A model generated the notes under the pieces. The model did not search any database. It saw only the letters and a list, made by a program, of their open reading frames with translations, and had not been told where the DNA came from. A DNA stretch of 64,000 nucleotides, from NCBI RefSeq assembly GCF_003692615.1, contig NZ_CP023540.1, positions 558,001 to 622,000 of the forward strand, written 5' to 3'. Positions 18,591 through 28,210 of the stretch are shown here, piece by piece (within the stretch, counting starts at the first letter, position 1; each line of letters starts with the position of its first letter). The DNA is from Chryseobacterium sp. 6424. GTDB taxonomy: Bacteria > Bacteroidota > Bacteroidia > Flavobacteriales > Weeksellaceae. Position numbers and translations under genes: made by a program.

Positions 18591-18760
18591 AAGGATAATT
18601 TATGACAAATGTCATATTTTTTTATTTGAAAAAAATTAATGTAAAAATCTTGGTTTTTCACGAAAGAGCAGTCAGTATATATAACCAGGTTCAGAAAAAA
18701 TTAATATCTTTGCACACTTAATAATAAAACAGGGACGAGTTCCCACAAAACCAAACATTT

Positions 18761-19447
18761 ATGTCAGTAAAAATTAGATTACAAAGACACGGTAAAAAAG
18801 GAAAACCTTTTTTCCACATCGTAGTTGCAGATGCCAGAGCAAAAAGAGATGGTAAATTCATCGAGAAATTGGGTACTTACAACCCAGTTACCAATCCTGC
18901 AATCATCGAACTGAACGTTGACTCCGCAGTAAAATGGCTTAACAACGGTGCCCAGCCTACCGATACTGCAAGAGCAATCCTTTCATACAAAGGCGTACTT
19001 TACAAAAAACACCTTTTGGGTGGTGTTGCTAAAGGTGCTTTTGACGAGGCTGAAGCTGAAAAAAGATTCAACACTTGGTTGGAAGGTAAAGAGCAGCAGG
19101 TTCTTGGTAAAAAAGACGGTCTGAAGAAAGCAAAAGAAGATGCTAAGAAAGCAGCGTTGGAAGCTGAGGCTAAAGTAAACCAAGCAAGAGTTGACGCTGC
19201 CGCTAAACTAGAAGCAGACGCTAAGGCTGCTGAAGAAGCTAAAATTGCTGAAGAAAAAGCCGCTGCTAACGCTGAAGCCGCTGAAAAATCAGCCGTAGAA
19301 AACGTAGCAGAAACTTTAGGTAACGTAGCCGCTGCAGTAAGCGGAGCTGTAGATGCAGTGAAAGAAACTGTTGCTGAGGTGACGGAGAAAATTGCTGATG
19401 CTGTAGCACCTAAAAAAGATGCTGAAGGCGACGAGGCAAAAGCCTAA
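18761..19447 (+). CDS. rpsP: 30S ribosomal protein bS16 with long C-terminal extension
   Basis: The first 85 or so residues are bS16 ([36 protein letters not shown] and [12 protein letters not shown]). The protein is 228 residues, far longer than the 80-90 of Escherichia coli. The extra 130 or so residues are rich in Ala, Lys, Glu and Val and probably form a long helix. Extended bS16 is usual in Flavobacteriia as far as I know, so this is a lineage trait, not a fusion. A -7-like TATCTTTG lies at 18705-18712. It is followed by its own terminator and then rimM. Confidence 0.96.
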   Translation: MSVKIRLQRHGKKGKPFFHIVVADARAKRDGKFIEKLGTYNPVTNPAIIELNVDSAVKWLNNGAQPTDTARAILSYKGVLYKKHLLGGVAKGAFDEAEAEKRFNTWLEGKEQQVLGKKDGLKKAKEDAKKAALEAEAKVNQARVDAAAKLEADAKAAEEAKIAEEKAAANAEAAEKSAVENVAETLGNVAAAVSGAVDAVKETVAEVTEKIADAVAPKKDAEGDEAKA

Positions 19448-19470
19448 TTCCCAAGCACACATATTACAAC

Positions 19471-19500
19471 AAAGGCGCTACTGTAGCGCCTTTGTTATTT
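19471..19500 (+). terminator. Rho-independent terminator after rpsP
   Basis: The perfect stem AAAGGCGCTA/TAGCGCCTTT with a CTG loop is followed by GTTATTTT. It separates rpsP from rimM. Confidence 0.85.
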
Positions 19501-19546
19501 TAAAATAAATATATTTGCACCCAATAAGGTCATACAGAATCCTACA

Positions 19547-20089
19547 ATGAAAAAAGAAGACTGCTATTTTTTAGGGAAAATCACCCGCCGCCACGGCCTG
19601 CAAGGGAATGTTTTTTTGAAACTCGATACCGATCAGCCAGAGATGTATAATCGGCTAGAGTCCCTTTTTCTGGATATCAATGGCCTGCTGGTACCCTTTT
19701 TCATCGCCAAACAATCGTGGAGTAAAGGCGACACCCTCATCATTTCCTTCAAAAACGCCACCGAAGCACTCATCGAGCAGTCTCTGGGCAAAGACGCCTA
19801 CCTGCCACTTTCCACACTGCCCAAGCTCACAGGCAACAAATTCTATTATCACGAAGTCATTGGCTACGAAATCCGTGAAGCCGACGGTAAAAGCTGTGGC
19901 AACATCGTTTCCGTGAACGACCAGACCGCGCAGCACTACTTCATACTCGATTTTGCAGGCAAAGAAATCATCGTCCCAATCATCAAAGATTGGATTATCG
20001 AACTCAATCGTGAAGAAAAATTCTTAAAAATGGATCTTCCAGAGGGGTTGATGGACGTGTTCTTGGTCCCATCAAAGAAAGACGAGTAG
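19547..20089 (+). CDS. rimM: 16S rRNA processing protein RimM
   Basis: A 180-residue RimM, needed for late 30S maturation and binding ribosomal protein uS19. The N-terminal beta-barrel has LGKITRRHGLQGNVFLKLDTD. The C-terminal PRC-barrel domain begins at about residue 100 (KFYYHEVIGYEIREADG) and has FAGKEIIVPIIKDWI. It follows rpsP, as in most bacteria, but after a terminator and without trmD. Confidence 0.95.
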   Translation: MKKEDCYFLGKITRRHGLQGNVFLKLDTDQPEMYNRLESLFLDINGLLVPFFIAKQSWSKGDTLIISFKNATEALIEQSLGKDAYLPLSTLPKLTGNKFYYHEVIGYEIREADGKSCGNIVSVNDQTAQHYFILDFAGKEIIVPIIKDWIIELNREEKFLKMDLPEGLMDVFLVPSKKDE

Positions 20090-20095
20090 TTACAG

Positions 20096-20200
20096 GCCAG
20101 CCATCTGGGCGACAATTTCCGTCCTCCGTTCCCGCTTTTTCGCTTCATTCCATTACGCAAAAAGAGCTCCACTCAGGCCGGGTCGCAACTGGGGAGCTAT
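20096..20200. repeat. Intergenic hairpin repeat, copy 1
   Basis: An imperfect hairpin whose inner stem is GCTTTTTCGC/GCAAAAAGAGC. It is bounded on the left by CCGTTCCCGC and on the right by GAGCTCCACTCAGGCCGGG. The outer arms match the element at 35463-35575 (CCGCTCCCGC and GAGCTCCGCTCAAGTCGGG), while the inner stem differs. Confidence 0.65.
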
Positions 20201-20347
20201 TTGAAGAAATAAGTTTGAAACACGTAACGAGACGCTAAAATTTTCACCGTTTGCATCAAAAATTACGCCAGTTTTTATTACATTTGTACAACATCAGCAC
20301 ATAAAATACCTCTGTAAACCGCTGCTGAAGTATAAAAACGAGTGTAA

Positions 20348-21793
20348 ATGAGAACAACCATTAACGAATTATTATCCGATTACAAAAAACTACTTCATCA
20401 CGACATCACCGTTCAGGGCTGGGTTCGCGCCTTCCGCAGCAACCGCTTCATCGCACTGAATGATGGTTCTACGATCAACAACCTACAGGTAGTAGTCGAT
20501 TTTGACAAGTTTGATGAAAATCTTATCAAAAACATCAGCACCGCAGCCTCACTGAAAATTGTAGGCGAGCTTGTTGAGAGCCAGGGCGCAGGGCAAACCA
20601 TCGAAATCATAGCAAAAAAAATACAGATATTAGGCGACAACCTTACCGAAGAGCGCGATAAGACCATACTTCAGCCCAAAAAACACTCTTTGGAAATCCT
20701 GCGGGAGCAGGCACATCTGCGTTTCCGGACTAACCTTTTCGGTGCTGTTTTCCGTGTACGCAGTGCGGTGAGTTTCGCGATTCATCAGTTCTTTCACCAA
20801 AACCAGTTCTTCTACATGAACACCCCGATCATCACCGGGGCCGATGCTGAAGGAGCCGGGGAAATGTTCAGCGTCACCAACTTTGATTTGAACGATATCC
20901 CGAAAGATGAGACCGGTGCCATTGATTACAGCCAGGATTTCTTTGGCAAAAAGACCAATCTTACCGTCTCCGGCCAGCTAAACGTGGAAACTGCGATGAT
21001 GGGACTTGGCCGTGTGTACACCTTCGGGCCGACTTTCCGTGCGGAAAACTCCAATACCACGCGTCACCTTGCCGAATTCTGGATGGTGGAGCCCGAAGTT
21101 GCCTTCAATAACTTAGAAGACAACATCGATCTTGCGGAAGATTTCCTTAAATACGTCATCGGTTACGTGTTAGAGAATTGTAAAGACGATCTCGATTTCC
21201 TTGACAAGAGATTCGCCGAAGAACAAAAACAAAAACCTGAGAAAGACCGCGCTGCCGAAGGACTCATCGAAAAGCTACAGAATGTCATCAGCAAAAGATT
21301 CAAAAGAGTATCCTATACGGAAGCCATTGATATCTTAAAGAATTCAAAAGAAAATAAGAAAGGCAAATTCCAGTTTCCGATCGAAGAGTGGGGCGCCGAT
21401 CTGCAAAGCGAACACGAGCGTTACTTAGTTGAGAAACACTTTGAAAGCCCAGTAGTCCTGTTCGATTATCCAAAAGAAATCAAAGCCTTTTACATGAAAC
21501 TGAACGACGACGGAAAAACCGTGGCAGCCATGGATGTGCTTTTCCCGGGGATTGGCGAAATCATCGGCGGTTCTCAGCGCGAGGAAAAACTCGACGTTCT
21601 AAAGGAAAAAATGCTCGTCATGAATGTGGATGAACATGAACTTTGGTGGTATCTCGATACCCGGAAGTTCGGTTCGGTGCCACATGCTGGTTTCGGTCTC
21701 GGGCTTGAAAGACTGGTGCTATTCGTAACCGGTATGACCAATATCCGCGATGTGATCCCCTTCCCGCGTACACCGAATAACGCCGAATTCTAA
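20348..21793 (+). CDS. asnS: Asparaginyl-tRNA synthetase
   Basis: A 481-residue class II aminoacyl-tRNA synthetase. The N-terminal OB fold reads [21 protein letters not shown]. Class II motif 2 is [25 protein letters not shown], and motif 3 is [29 protein letters not shown] at the C-terminus. The asparagine-type ending and length distinguish it from AspRS. Its presence indicates direct Asn-tRNA charging. Confidence 0.97.
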   Translation: MRTTINELLSDYKKLLHHDITVQGWVRAFRSNRFIALNDGSTINNLQVVVDFDKFDENLIKNISTAASLKIVGELVESQGAGQTIEIIAKKIQILGDNLTEERDKTILQPKKHSLEILREQAHLRFRTNLFGAVFRVRSAVSFAIHQFFHQNQFFYMNTPIITGADAEGAGEMFSVTNFDLNDIPKDETGAIDYSQDFFGKKTNLTVSGQLNVETAMMGLGRVYTFGPTFRAENSNTTRHLAEFWMVEPEVAFNNLEDNIDLAEDFLKYVIGYVLENCKDDLDFLDKRFAEEQKQKPEKDRAAEGLIEKLQNVISKRFKRVSYTEAIDILKNSKENKKGKFQFPIEEWGADLQSEHERYLVEKHFESPVVLFDYPKEIKAFYMKLNDDGKTVAAMDVLFPGIGEIIGGSQREEKLDVLKEKMLVMNVDEHELWWYLDTRKFGSVPHAGFGLGLERLVLFVTGMTNIRDVIPFPRTPNNAEF

Positions 21794-21882
21794 ACAACGC
21801 CGCAGCAGAAAACTTCTGTACGGTAACATATAAACCTATATTATTGATTTTTTTTCAATAGTCATAAAGAGATGAAAAATTC

Positions 21883-23361
21883 ATGTTAAAACAAAATTTA
21901 CAACTTCGTCTTGGCCAAAAGCTGGCGCCTCAACAGATACAGCTGATGAAGCTTATACAGCTTCACACCCTGGAGTTCGAGGAGGAACTGGAGCGTGAAC
22001 TAGAGGAAAATCCTGCGCTTGAAAAAGTGCAGGAAGAAGCTCCGGAAGAGGATTACAGCTCGCTCGACGATAGCTTTGAAGATGAAGGGACCGAAAGCAT
22101 TGATACCGATTTCGATGTGAATGATTATATTTTTGATGACGAGCCGGCGTATAAAACCGCATCCAGCAATTACTCGGCAGATGATGAAGAGTTCGACAGC
22201 GGCTCATTGCTTACCGAAGGCCAATCGCTTTATGATTATCTTCTAGAGCAGATCCGGCTGGCCAATATCGAAGGTGATGAGCTGAAAATCGCAGAATATA
22301 TCATCGGAAACCTTGATAATGATGGGTATTTACGCCGAGAGGTAAAGCAGTTGGTTGACGACCTGGCCTTTACACAAGGGGTCTACACGACTAAGGAAAA
22401 AGTTGATGAAATCCTTGAAAATTATGTGCAAAAACTAGATCCTCCTGGCGTTGGCGCAAGAAACCTTCAGGAATGCCTGTTGCTGCAGATTGAAAAAAAG
22501 GTGAGCGCCGATAAGGCGGTGATTTTGGCAGCCAACATCTTGCGGAATCAGTTTGATGCGCTTACGAACAAGCATTACAATAAAATCCTTCAGAAATACG
22601 ATATTGAAGAGGATGATTTGAAAGACGCACTTGATGTCATCTCGAGGCTGTCCCCAAAAGTAGGAGGTAATTTCGATACACAGACCATTACCATCAATCA
22701 GGAGATTATACCCGATTTTGTTATTCAGATCAAAGAAGGCAAAAACGGACAGGTGGACGTCATCCCTTTACTGAACAGCAAAAACGCGCCAACACTGCGC
22801 GTTTCGGATGAATACAAGGAAATCCTTACCACCTACTCACACGATAAGAAATCCCCGGAGCATAAGCAGGCAGCGTTGTTCATCAAACAGAAATTAGATG
22901 CGGCGAAATGGTATATCGATGCCATTAACCAAAGACAGAATACGCTGCTGCAAACCATTACAGCGATCGTAAAACTACAGAAGAATTACTTTATCACCGG
23001 TGATGAAAAATCTCTGAAACCGATGATCCTAAAAGATGTGGCGGACATCACAGGCTTTGATATTTCCACCATTTCCCGTGTGGTGAAAAGCAAATATGCC
23101 GACACACCGAACGGTATCGTATATCTGAAGAACCTGTTCTCCGACTCCCTTACCAATGATGATGGTGAGGAAGTATCTACCAGAGAAATCAAAAACCATC
23201 TTCAGGAAGTCATCAGTAAAGAGAATAAACGTAAACCGTTGACGGATGATGCGCTTGTAGGCCTGCTGAAAGAAAAAGGCTACAATATTGCCCGCCGCAC
23301 CATCGCAAAATACCGCGAACAACTGAATATTCCGGTAGCGAGACTACGCAAGGAACTTTAA
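21883..23361 (+). CDS. rpoN: RNA polymerase sigma-54 factor
   Basis: A 492-residue RpoN. Region I is the glutamine-rich LQLRLGQKLAPQQIQLMKLIQ with EEELERELEENPALE. Region II is acidic. The core-binding region includes YIIGNLDNDGYLRR and LDPPGVGARNLQECL. The C-terminus carries the DNA-binding helix-turn-helix (MILKDVADITGFDISTISRV) and the RpoN box (ARRTIAKYREQLNIP). It directs transcription from -24/-12 promoters with enhancer-binding ATPases; none of those is encoded in the window. Confidence 0.96.
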   Translation: MLKQNLQLRLGQKLAPQQIQLMKLIQLHTLEFEEELERELEENPALEKVQEEAPEEDYSSLDDSFEDEGTESIDTDFDVNDYIFDDEPAYKTASSNYSADDEEFDSGSLLTEGQSLYDYLLEQIRLANIEGDELKIAEYIIGNLDNDGYLRREVKQLVDDLAFTQGVYTTKEKVDEILENYVQKLDPPGVGARNLQECLLLQIEKKVSADKAVILAANILRNQFDALTNKHYNKILQKYDIEEDDLKDALDVISRLSPKVGGNFDTQTITINQEIIPDFVIQIKEGKNGQVDVIPLLNSKNAPTLRVSDEYKEILTTYSHDKKSPEHKQAALFIKQKLDAAKWYIDAINQRQNTLLQTITAIVKLQKNYFITGDEKSLKPMILKDVADITGFDISTISRVVKSKYADTPNGIVYLKNLFSDSLTNDDGEEVSTREIKNHLQEVISKENKRKPLTDDALVGLLKEKGYNIARRTIAKYREQLNIPVARLRKEL

Positions 23362-23372
23362 ATTACAACAGA

Positions 23373-23399
23373 AAAGCCAGCAAACTTGCTGGCTTTCTC
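23373..23399. terminator. Bidirectional terminator between rpoN and the converging membrane gene
   Basis: The perfect stem AAAGCCAGCAA/TTGCTGGCTTT lies between converging genes, with weak T tracts at each end. Confidence 0.75.
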
Positions 23400-23401
23400 T
23401 A

Positions 23402-24076
23402 TTAAGGATGTTCGGCTTCTATTTTCTGCAAGGCGGCTAAGTTTTTACCCAGTCTTTTAAGTAAGATACCATACACGATGCGGTAATACACCCAAATCAG
23501 CACCACGCTGAGGCCCGTCATCAACACCAGCCCTATCACGAAGCCGATGAGGGTAGGGTGGCTCATCTCCACATGTTGGGAAGACAGGACCGAGAACGTG
23601 AAGAACGTGAGGACGACCGTAAAGATGATCAGTAAAAGGATGTTTGCCAAGATGAAAAGATTAACGGTTTTCTTAAAACGCATGATCTGTAAAATCAGTC
23701 TTTTAAGGTTTGCTTCAATCTTGATGCGGCGGAAATTTCTATAAAAGCGTACCACGAAGAATGCGGTCATCAAAAGGCTGATGATCTTCAGGATGAAGTA
23801 AAGGTGCGAAAAGCTGGCCTGCAGTTCATCCGTACTGTGTACACCCAACTTCCCAAGTACCGTCATGAAACTTTTGGAGTCGTCGCCTAGGAAGGTGTAA
23901 TATATATTCATACACAGCATCACCAGAAACTCGATAATGCTGATCCCGAGAATATATTTTACATAATTCCTCGAAGATTTATTCAGCATCGCTTCAATGT
24001 CGTGGCTGTTATATTTTGGCGCTACGTGTTGTTGCTGCCAGGTTTTCTTTAAGTCATCCAAATCAAATTCAGGCAT
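23402..24076 (-). CDS. Membrane protein paired with an ECF sigma factor
   Basis: A 224-residue protein that I cannot assign to a named family. Residues 1-35 are soluble (FDLDDLKKTWQQQ) and could bind a sigma factor. Four hydrophobic segments follow, at about 40-60, 90-110, 140-165 and 180-205. Its start overlaps the end of the ECF sigma gene by 8 bases. That arrangement is typical of sigma/anti-sigma pairs, so an anti-sigma role is the best guess. Confidence 0.6.
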   Translation of the reverse strand: MPEFDLDDLKKTWQQQHVAPKYNSHDIEAMLNKSSRNYVKYILGISIIEFLVMLCMNIYYTFLGDDSKSFMTVLGKLGVHSTDELQASFSHLYFILKIISLLMTAFFVVRFYRNFRRIKIEANLKRLILQIMRFKKTVNLFILANILLLIIFTVVLTFFTFSVLSSQHVEMSHPTLIGFVIGLVLMTGLSVVLIWVYYRIVYGILLKRLGKNLAALQKIEAEHP

Positions 24077-24563
24077 GTTTCTCCATTAATTGTTTCAGGG
24101 TTTTTTTCAGCCGGTTCATTTTCACACGGGCATTTACCTCTGTAATTCCCAGGTTTTCCGCAATATCGCGGTAGGGCAAATCATCCAGATACATCATTAC
24201 GATGGCTCTTTCCACCTGTGGCAGCATTTTCACCACTTTGTATAATAAGGAGATCTGTTGCTGCTTCTCGTCATCATCTTCCAGAAAACCTTGGTGATGA
24301 AATTCCATCAGCTCATCCGTCTGCGGGGATTTGGTTTTCTTCCTGAAAAGGGTGATGGCGGTGTTCAGGGCCACGCGGTACATCCAGGTAGAGATTTTGC
24401 TCTGTCCTTTGAATGTGTCGTACGAACGCCAAAGTTGTAACACAATTTCTTGGAAGAGATCCTGTTCATCCTCCAGCGAGTTGGTATACAGGCGCGAAAC
24501 CTTGATAATCAGACCCTGATTATCTTTAATTAGTTTCGAAAACTCCTGTTCCTTCGCGCTCAA
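24069..24563 (-). CDS. ECF-type RNA polymerase sigma factor
   Basis: A sigma-70 family protein with region 2 (QDLFQEIVLQLWRSYDTFKGQSKISTWMYRVALNTAI) and region 4 (LPQVERAIVMMYLDDLPYRDIAENLGITEVNARVKMNRL). I place the start at the TTG at 24563 (MSAKEQEF), because a -7-like TATATTCG lies at 24586-24593 on this strand. ATG codons further upstream (24617, 24671) are in frame but would precede that element. The distal neighbour is a membrane protein that may restrain it. Target genes cannot be seen here. Confidence 0.85.
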   Translation of the reverse strand: MSAKEQEFSKLIKDNQGLIIKVSRLYTNSLEDEQDLFQEIVLQLWRSYDTFKGQSKISTWMYRVALNTAITLFRKKTKSPQTDELMEFHHQGFLEDDDEKQQQISLLYKVVKMLPQVERAIVMMYLDDLPYRDIAENLGITEVNARVKMNRLKKTLKQLMEKHA

Positions 24564-24712
24564 AACGTCAGTGTTTAAAAAAAAGCGAATATAAGTTTTT
24601 TTATACAGAAGCGGCATTTTCAGCATCATTTCAGTTGAAATACACAGTACCGTCATGGCTGGTGATCTCAACGTTAAAGCAGTGCTACCTTCAATTTTAT
24701 TATATTTGCTCT

Positions 24713-25777
24713 ATGATTTTACGCGGAGAAAATTTAATCAAGGAATACGGTCCCAAAAAAGTAGTGAAAGGAGTCTCGGTAGAGGTTTCACAAGGCGAAA
24801 TCGTAGGGCTGCTCGGGCCGAATGGTGCCGGTAAAACCACCAGTTTCTACATGATTGTAGGCTTGGTAAAACCCACTTCAGGAAAAATCTTCCTGAACGA
24901 CAAGGAAATCACGAATGATGCGATGTACCGCCGCGCGCAGCAAGGCATTGGTTATTTGGCTCAGGAAGCTTCTGTGTTCCGCAAACTTTCGGTGGAGGAT
25001 AATATTCTGGGTGTTTTGCAACTTACAAAACTTTCAAAACGCGAACAGCAGATAAAATGCGATGAACTGATTGAGGAATTTTCGTTGCAGCATGTACGCA
25101 AAAACCGTGGCGACCTGCTATCTGGTGGGGAACGTAGAAGAACAGAGATCGCGCGCTGCTTGGCTACAAGCCCTAATTTCATCCTTTTGGATGAGCCTTT
25201 TGCAGGTGTAGACCCTATTGCGGTGGAGGATATACAGAAAATTGTGCGCAGCCTGGTAGATAAAAATATCGGGATCTTAATTACCGATCATAACGTACAG
25301 CAAACGCTGGCCATTACCCATAAAACCTACATCATGTTCGAGGGTAAGATCCTTAAAGAAGGCTTGCCACACGACTTGGCGAATGATCCGCAGGTGCGCG
25401 AAGCTTATCTGGGAGAGAATTTTGTGTATCAGGATATATTGAATAAGCCCAAGAAAAAAAGCTTTGTGTATAACATCTGGGCCGGCAACTTCGCATCGAA
25501 GCAGCAATTCCAGAATTTTGTGGATGAAGAATTTGCCGGTGTCGATAATCTGCGGCTGATGTATGGTTTCGAGGACATTAGTTTTGCCTCACTCTCAAAC
25601 TCCGAAATCGAGTATATCTTTAATGAAGTAGTGGATAAAAACGCCAATAACGCTTTCCTGTTCCAAAAGAAGAACATTGGCGAAACTTACACTAGATCCC
25701 AGGCTGAGGCAGAAGCCAACGCGCTGAGCAAGCCCGAGTTGCATTACCTGACCACTTTTTTATCTGAAGGCGGCTAA
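24713..25777 (+). CDS. lptB: LPS export ABC transporter ATPase LptB with a C-terminal extension
   Basis: The cassette covers about residues 1-240: Walker A GPNGAGKTT, Q-loop region GIGYLAQEASVFRKLS, signature LLSGGERRR, Walker B FILLDEPFAGVDP, and the LptB-typical ITDHNVQQTLAI. LptB powers lipopolysaccharide extraction with LptFG. LptB normally ends near the REAYLGE motif (about 240). Here about 115 more residues follow (KKSFVYNIWAGNFASKQQF to the end), with no family I recognise. The start is the ATG at 24713, just after a TATATTTG box. Confidence 0.9.
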   Translation: MILRGENLIKEYGPKKVVKGVSVEVSQGEIVGLLGPNGAGKTTSFYMIVGLVKPTSGKIFLNDKEITNDAMYRRAQQGIGYLAQEASVFRKLSVEDNILGVLQLTKLSKREQQIKCDELIEEFSLQHVRKNRGDLLSGGERRRTEIARCLATSPNFILLDEPFAGVDPIAVEDIQKIVRSLVDKNIGILITDHNVQQTLAITHKTYIMFEGKILKEGLPHDLANDPQVREAYLGENFVYQDILNKPKKKSFVYNIWAGNFASKQQFQNFVDEEFAGVDNLRLMYGFEDISFASLSNSEIEYIFNEVVDKNANNAFLFQKKNIGETYTRSQAEAEANALSKPELHYLTTFLSEGG

Positions 25778-25809
25778 CCCTACGAGAATCCCGGGGAAAT
25801 CATGTAAAT

Positions 25810-27615
25810 ATGCCCAAACCATTTCACAGAACCATCAATCTTTACCATATCTACCGGCAATTGCTGCCGTTCATCAGGCCGTACCGGATGATGATATACG
25901 GCACGCTGTTTCTTACCTTTATCGGCGCACTGCTGGCGCAGGTAAATCCGCTGGTGCTGAAGTACACGGTGGATGAAGTTACCGTACTTACCACCATGCC
26001 AGAGCCTATGGCGTTGGGTTTGCCAGTTTTGCTTACCATTTCAGCCATTCTTTTGGGGAAAGAGCTGCTGAATATATTCATACAGTTCGGGCAGAAGTTT
26101 TACGGAGAGAAAATCCGTATCAACACCAGTTCGGTATTGGCACAAACAGTCATCGACAAAATTTTGCTTTACCGTGTGGCTTATTTTACTGATGAAAATC
26201 ACGACTCTGGCAAGCTACAGATCCGGATCGACCGCGGCATTGAGAGCCTTACCAAACTGGTACAGAACTTTTTCATTGATATTTTACCACTGTTCTCGAA
26301 CGCCGTCATCGCGCTGGTGATCATGTACTTGCAGAACGTATATGTAGGGATCGTCTCCACAATTGTGGTACCAATTTATTTTTATGTAAGTGCCCTGCAG
26401 GCAAAGAAACTTTCTGGCGTACGCCGTACGTTGCGCAACCAGCGGGAAAAGAAAACATCAGGCCTGCTGAACCTCATCAGTTCTATTATGGTGATAAAAA
26501 GTTTCGTGCGCGAAAGATTCGAAGGTAAAAAACAGTATGACCTACAGATGGATCTGATGGAAAGCCAGCTCTATACACGCAGAACCAACTTTATTTATGA
26601 TGGTCTAAAGACATTTATCGAGCAGTTCGGGGTGGTGCTTATCATTCTGCTTACCGTCTTTTTGGTGCTGGGCCAGCAGATGACCATTGGCGCCATCATG
26701 CTGCATATCCTTCTATTCAATAATGTATCGGCACCCATACGCCAGTTGCACCGCATTTATGATGATATGAATGATGCAATGATCTACGCAGAGAGTTTCT
26801 TTGATATTTTAAATGCTGAAGAGGAAAAGGAAGCTACCGGAACACTTGTGAAGAACATCGAAGGCAAGTTTGAGCTTAAAGAAGTCAGTTTTTATTATCC
26901 AAATGGTGTGCAGGCGCTGAAAAATGTAAGCATGACGATAGAAAACGGGAAAACCACCGCCTTGGTAGGCCTCAGTGGAGCCGGGAAATCTACCGTAATT
27001 AATCTTTTATGTAAATTTTATCTGCCCAATACCGGGGAGATTCTTCTTGATGGGGTAAGTTTGAATGATTTTGAGAACGCTGCCCTCCGCGAGGATATTG
27101 GCCTTGTACTCCAAAAAAACCATATCTTTCAGGGAAGTATTGAAGAAAACATCCGTTACGGAAATATGCACGCCACTTTCAGCGAAATAGAAAAAGCCGC
27201 CAAGAAAGCCTATTTGCACGACCAGATCCTGGATTTACCCGATAAATACCAACACGACGCCACGCAGCTTTCCGGTGGGCAGCAGCAGCGGATCGCCATC
27301 GCCAGATTGTTCCTTAAAGACCCGCCGATTATTTTTCTTGATGAACCTACAGCGAGCCTCGATGCCATTGCCACCGAACAGATTAAGAACTCACTCGATG
27401 CCATTAAGAAAGACCGCACGGTCATCATCATCTCGCATTCGCTGTCACAGATTTTAGATGCGGATTGCATTTATGTGATGAAAAAAGGCGAGGTGGTGGA
27501 GCAGGGTACACATGATGAGTTGATTACCTTACACGGAACTTACCGTAACATCTTCGACGCTTCTGCCAGAAGCCTAAACCTTGATAAACTCGTGAGTTCT
27601 TATCGCGGTCATTAA
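25810..27615 (+). CDS. MsbA-like ABC exporter (fused permease and ATPase)
   Basis: A 601-residue half-transporter. Six transmembrane segments lie within about residues 25-320. The ATPase then has Walker A GLSGAGKST, Q-loop LVLQKNHIFQGSIEENI, signature LSGGQQQRIAIARL and Walker B IIFLDEPTASLD. It acts as a homodimer in the inner membrane. It follows lptB by 33 bases, so lipid or LPS-core flipping is plausible, but multidrug export is equally compatible. A second exporter of this class starts at 62933. Confidence 0.88.
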   Translation: MPKPFHRTINLYHIYRQLLPFIRPYRMMIYGTLFLTFIGALLAQVNPLVLKYTVDEVTVLTTMPEPMALGLPVLLTISAILLGKELLNIFIQFGQKFYGEKIRINTSSVLAQTVIDKILLYRVAYFTDENHDSGKLQIRIDRGIESLTKLVQNFFIDILPLFSNAVIALVIMYLQNVYVGIVSTIVVPIYFYVSALQAKKLSGVRRTLRNQREKKTSGLLNLISSIMVIKSFVRERFEGKKQYDLQMDLMESQLYTRRTNFIYDGLKTFIEQFGVVLIILLTVFLVLGQQMTIGAIMLHILLFNNVSAPIRQLHRIYDDMNDAMIYAESFFDILNAEEEKEATGTLVKNIEGKFELKEVSFYYPNGVQALKNVSMTIENGKTTALVGLSGAGKSTVINLLCKFYLPNTGEILLDGVSLNDFENAALREDIGLVLQKNHIFQGSIEENIRYGNMHATFSEIEKAAKKAYLHDQILDLPDKYQHDATQLSGGQQQRIAIARLFLKDPPIIFLDEPTASLDAIATEQIKNSLDAIKKDRTVIIISHSLSQILDADCIYVMKKGEVVEQGTHDELITLHGTYRNIFDASARSLNLDKLVSSYRGH

Positions 27616-27634
27616 TACCTTTAATTAAAAAAGA

Positions 27635-28210
27635 ATGAACAGAATAATATTAGCCACTACAATCACAATCGGCCTGGTTTCGTGTAGTAAAATTGAAGAA
27701 ACCGTTAACCAAACCGTAACTTCAGCTAAAGAAAAAGCCGAACAGCAAACCACAGAGTTGGTTAAACAAACGGTAAACGAACAACTGACAAAACTCGTAA
27801 ATGCAGAAACAGTCACTTTCCGTTCCGTATTTCCGAATGATCACGACTCGTTGATCGAAAACGAATCGGGCAGGAAAGTAGCTTTCCCAAACGGAACTCC
27901 TTTTTACGTCTTTAAATACAAAACTGACAACAAAGATTTGCTGTTGAAAACTCTTGTAGAACAACCCACTATCGACGAGGCACAGTCTAAAAATGAATTT
28001 GAGAAAGTAAATGGCGGTTCCATCATAGAAAAGATCACCTTCTTTGAGAAATTTCTTCCCAAGAACACCATTGATGTTGGCTTTCTGAACGATATAAAGA
28101 ATGATAAAGGCGTGGAATATTATAAGATTAAGCGCTTCCCCAATGCCAGCACTTTAATCTATAACCCAAAGAACCAGATGGTGTATCATTTTGTAGAAGT
28201 AAAAAAATAA
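27635..28210 (+). CDS. Putative lipoprotein of unknown function
   Basis: A 191-residue protein with a lipobox (GLVSC, Cys at residue 17). A helical stretch rich in Lys, Glu, Gln and Thr (residues 20-58) could be a coiled coil. The rest is a mixed alpha/beta domain I do not recognise. Its TAA stop overlaps the ATG of the HD-domain gene by one base, so the two are co-translated. No function can be inferred beyond cell-envelope location. Confidence 0.7.
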   Translation: MNRIILATTITIGLVSCSKIEETVNQTVTSAKEKAEQQTTELVKQTVNEQLTKLVNAETVTFRSVFPNDHDSLIENESGRKVAFPNGTPFYVFKYKTDNKDLLLKTLVEQPTIDEAQSKNEFEKVNGGSIIEKITFFEKFLPKNTIDVGFLNDIKNDKGVEYYKIKRFPNASTLIYNPKNQMVYHFVEVKK

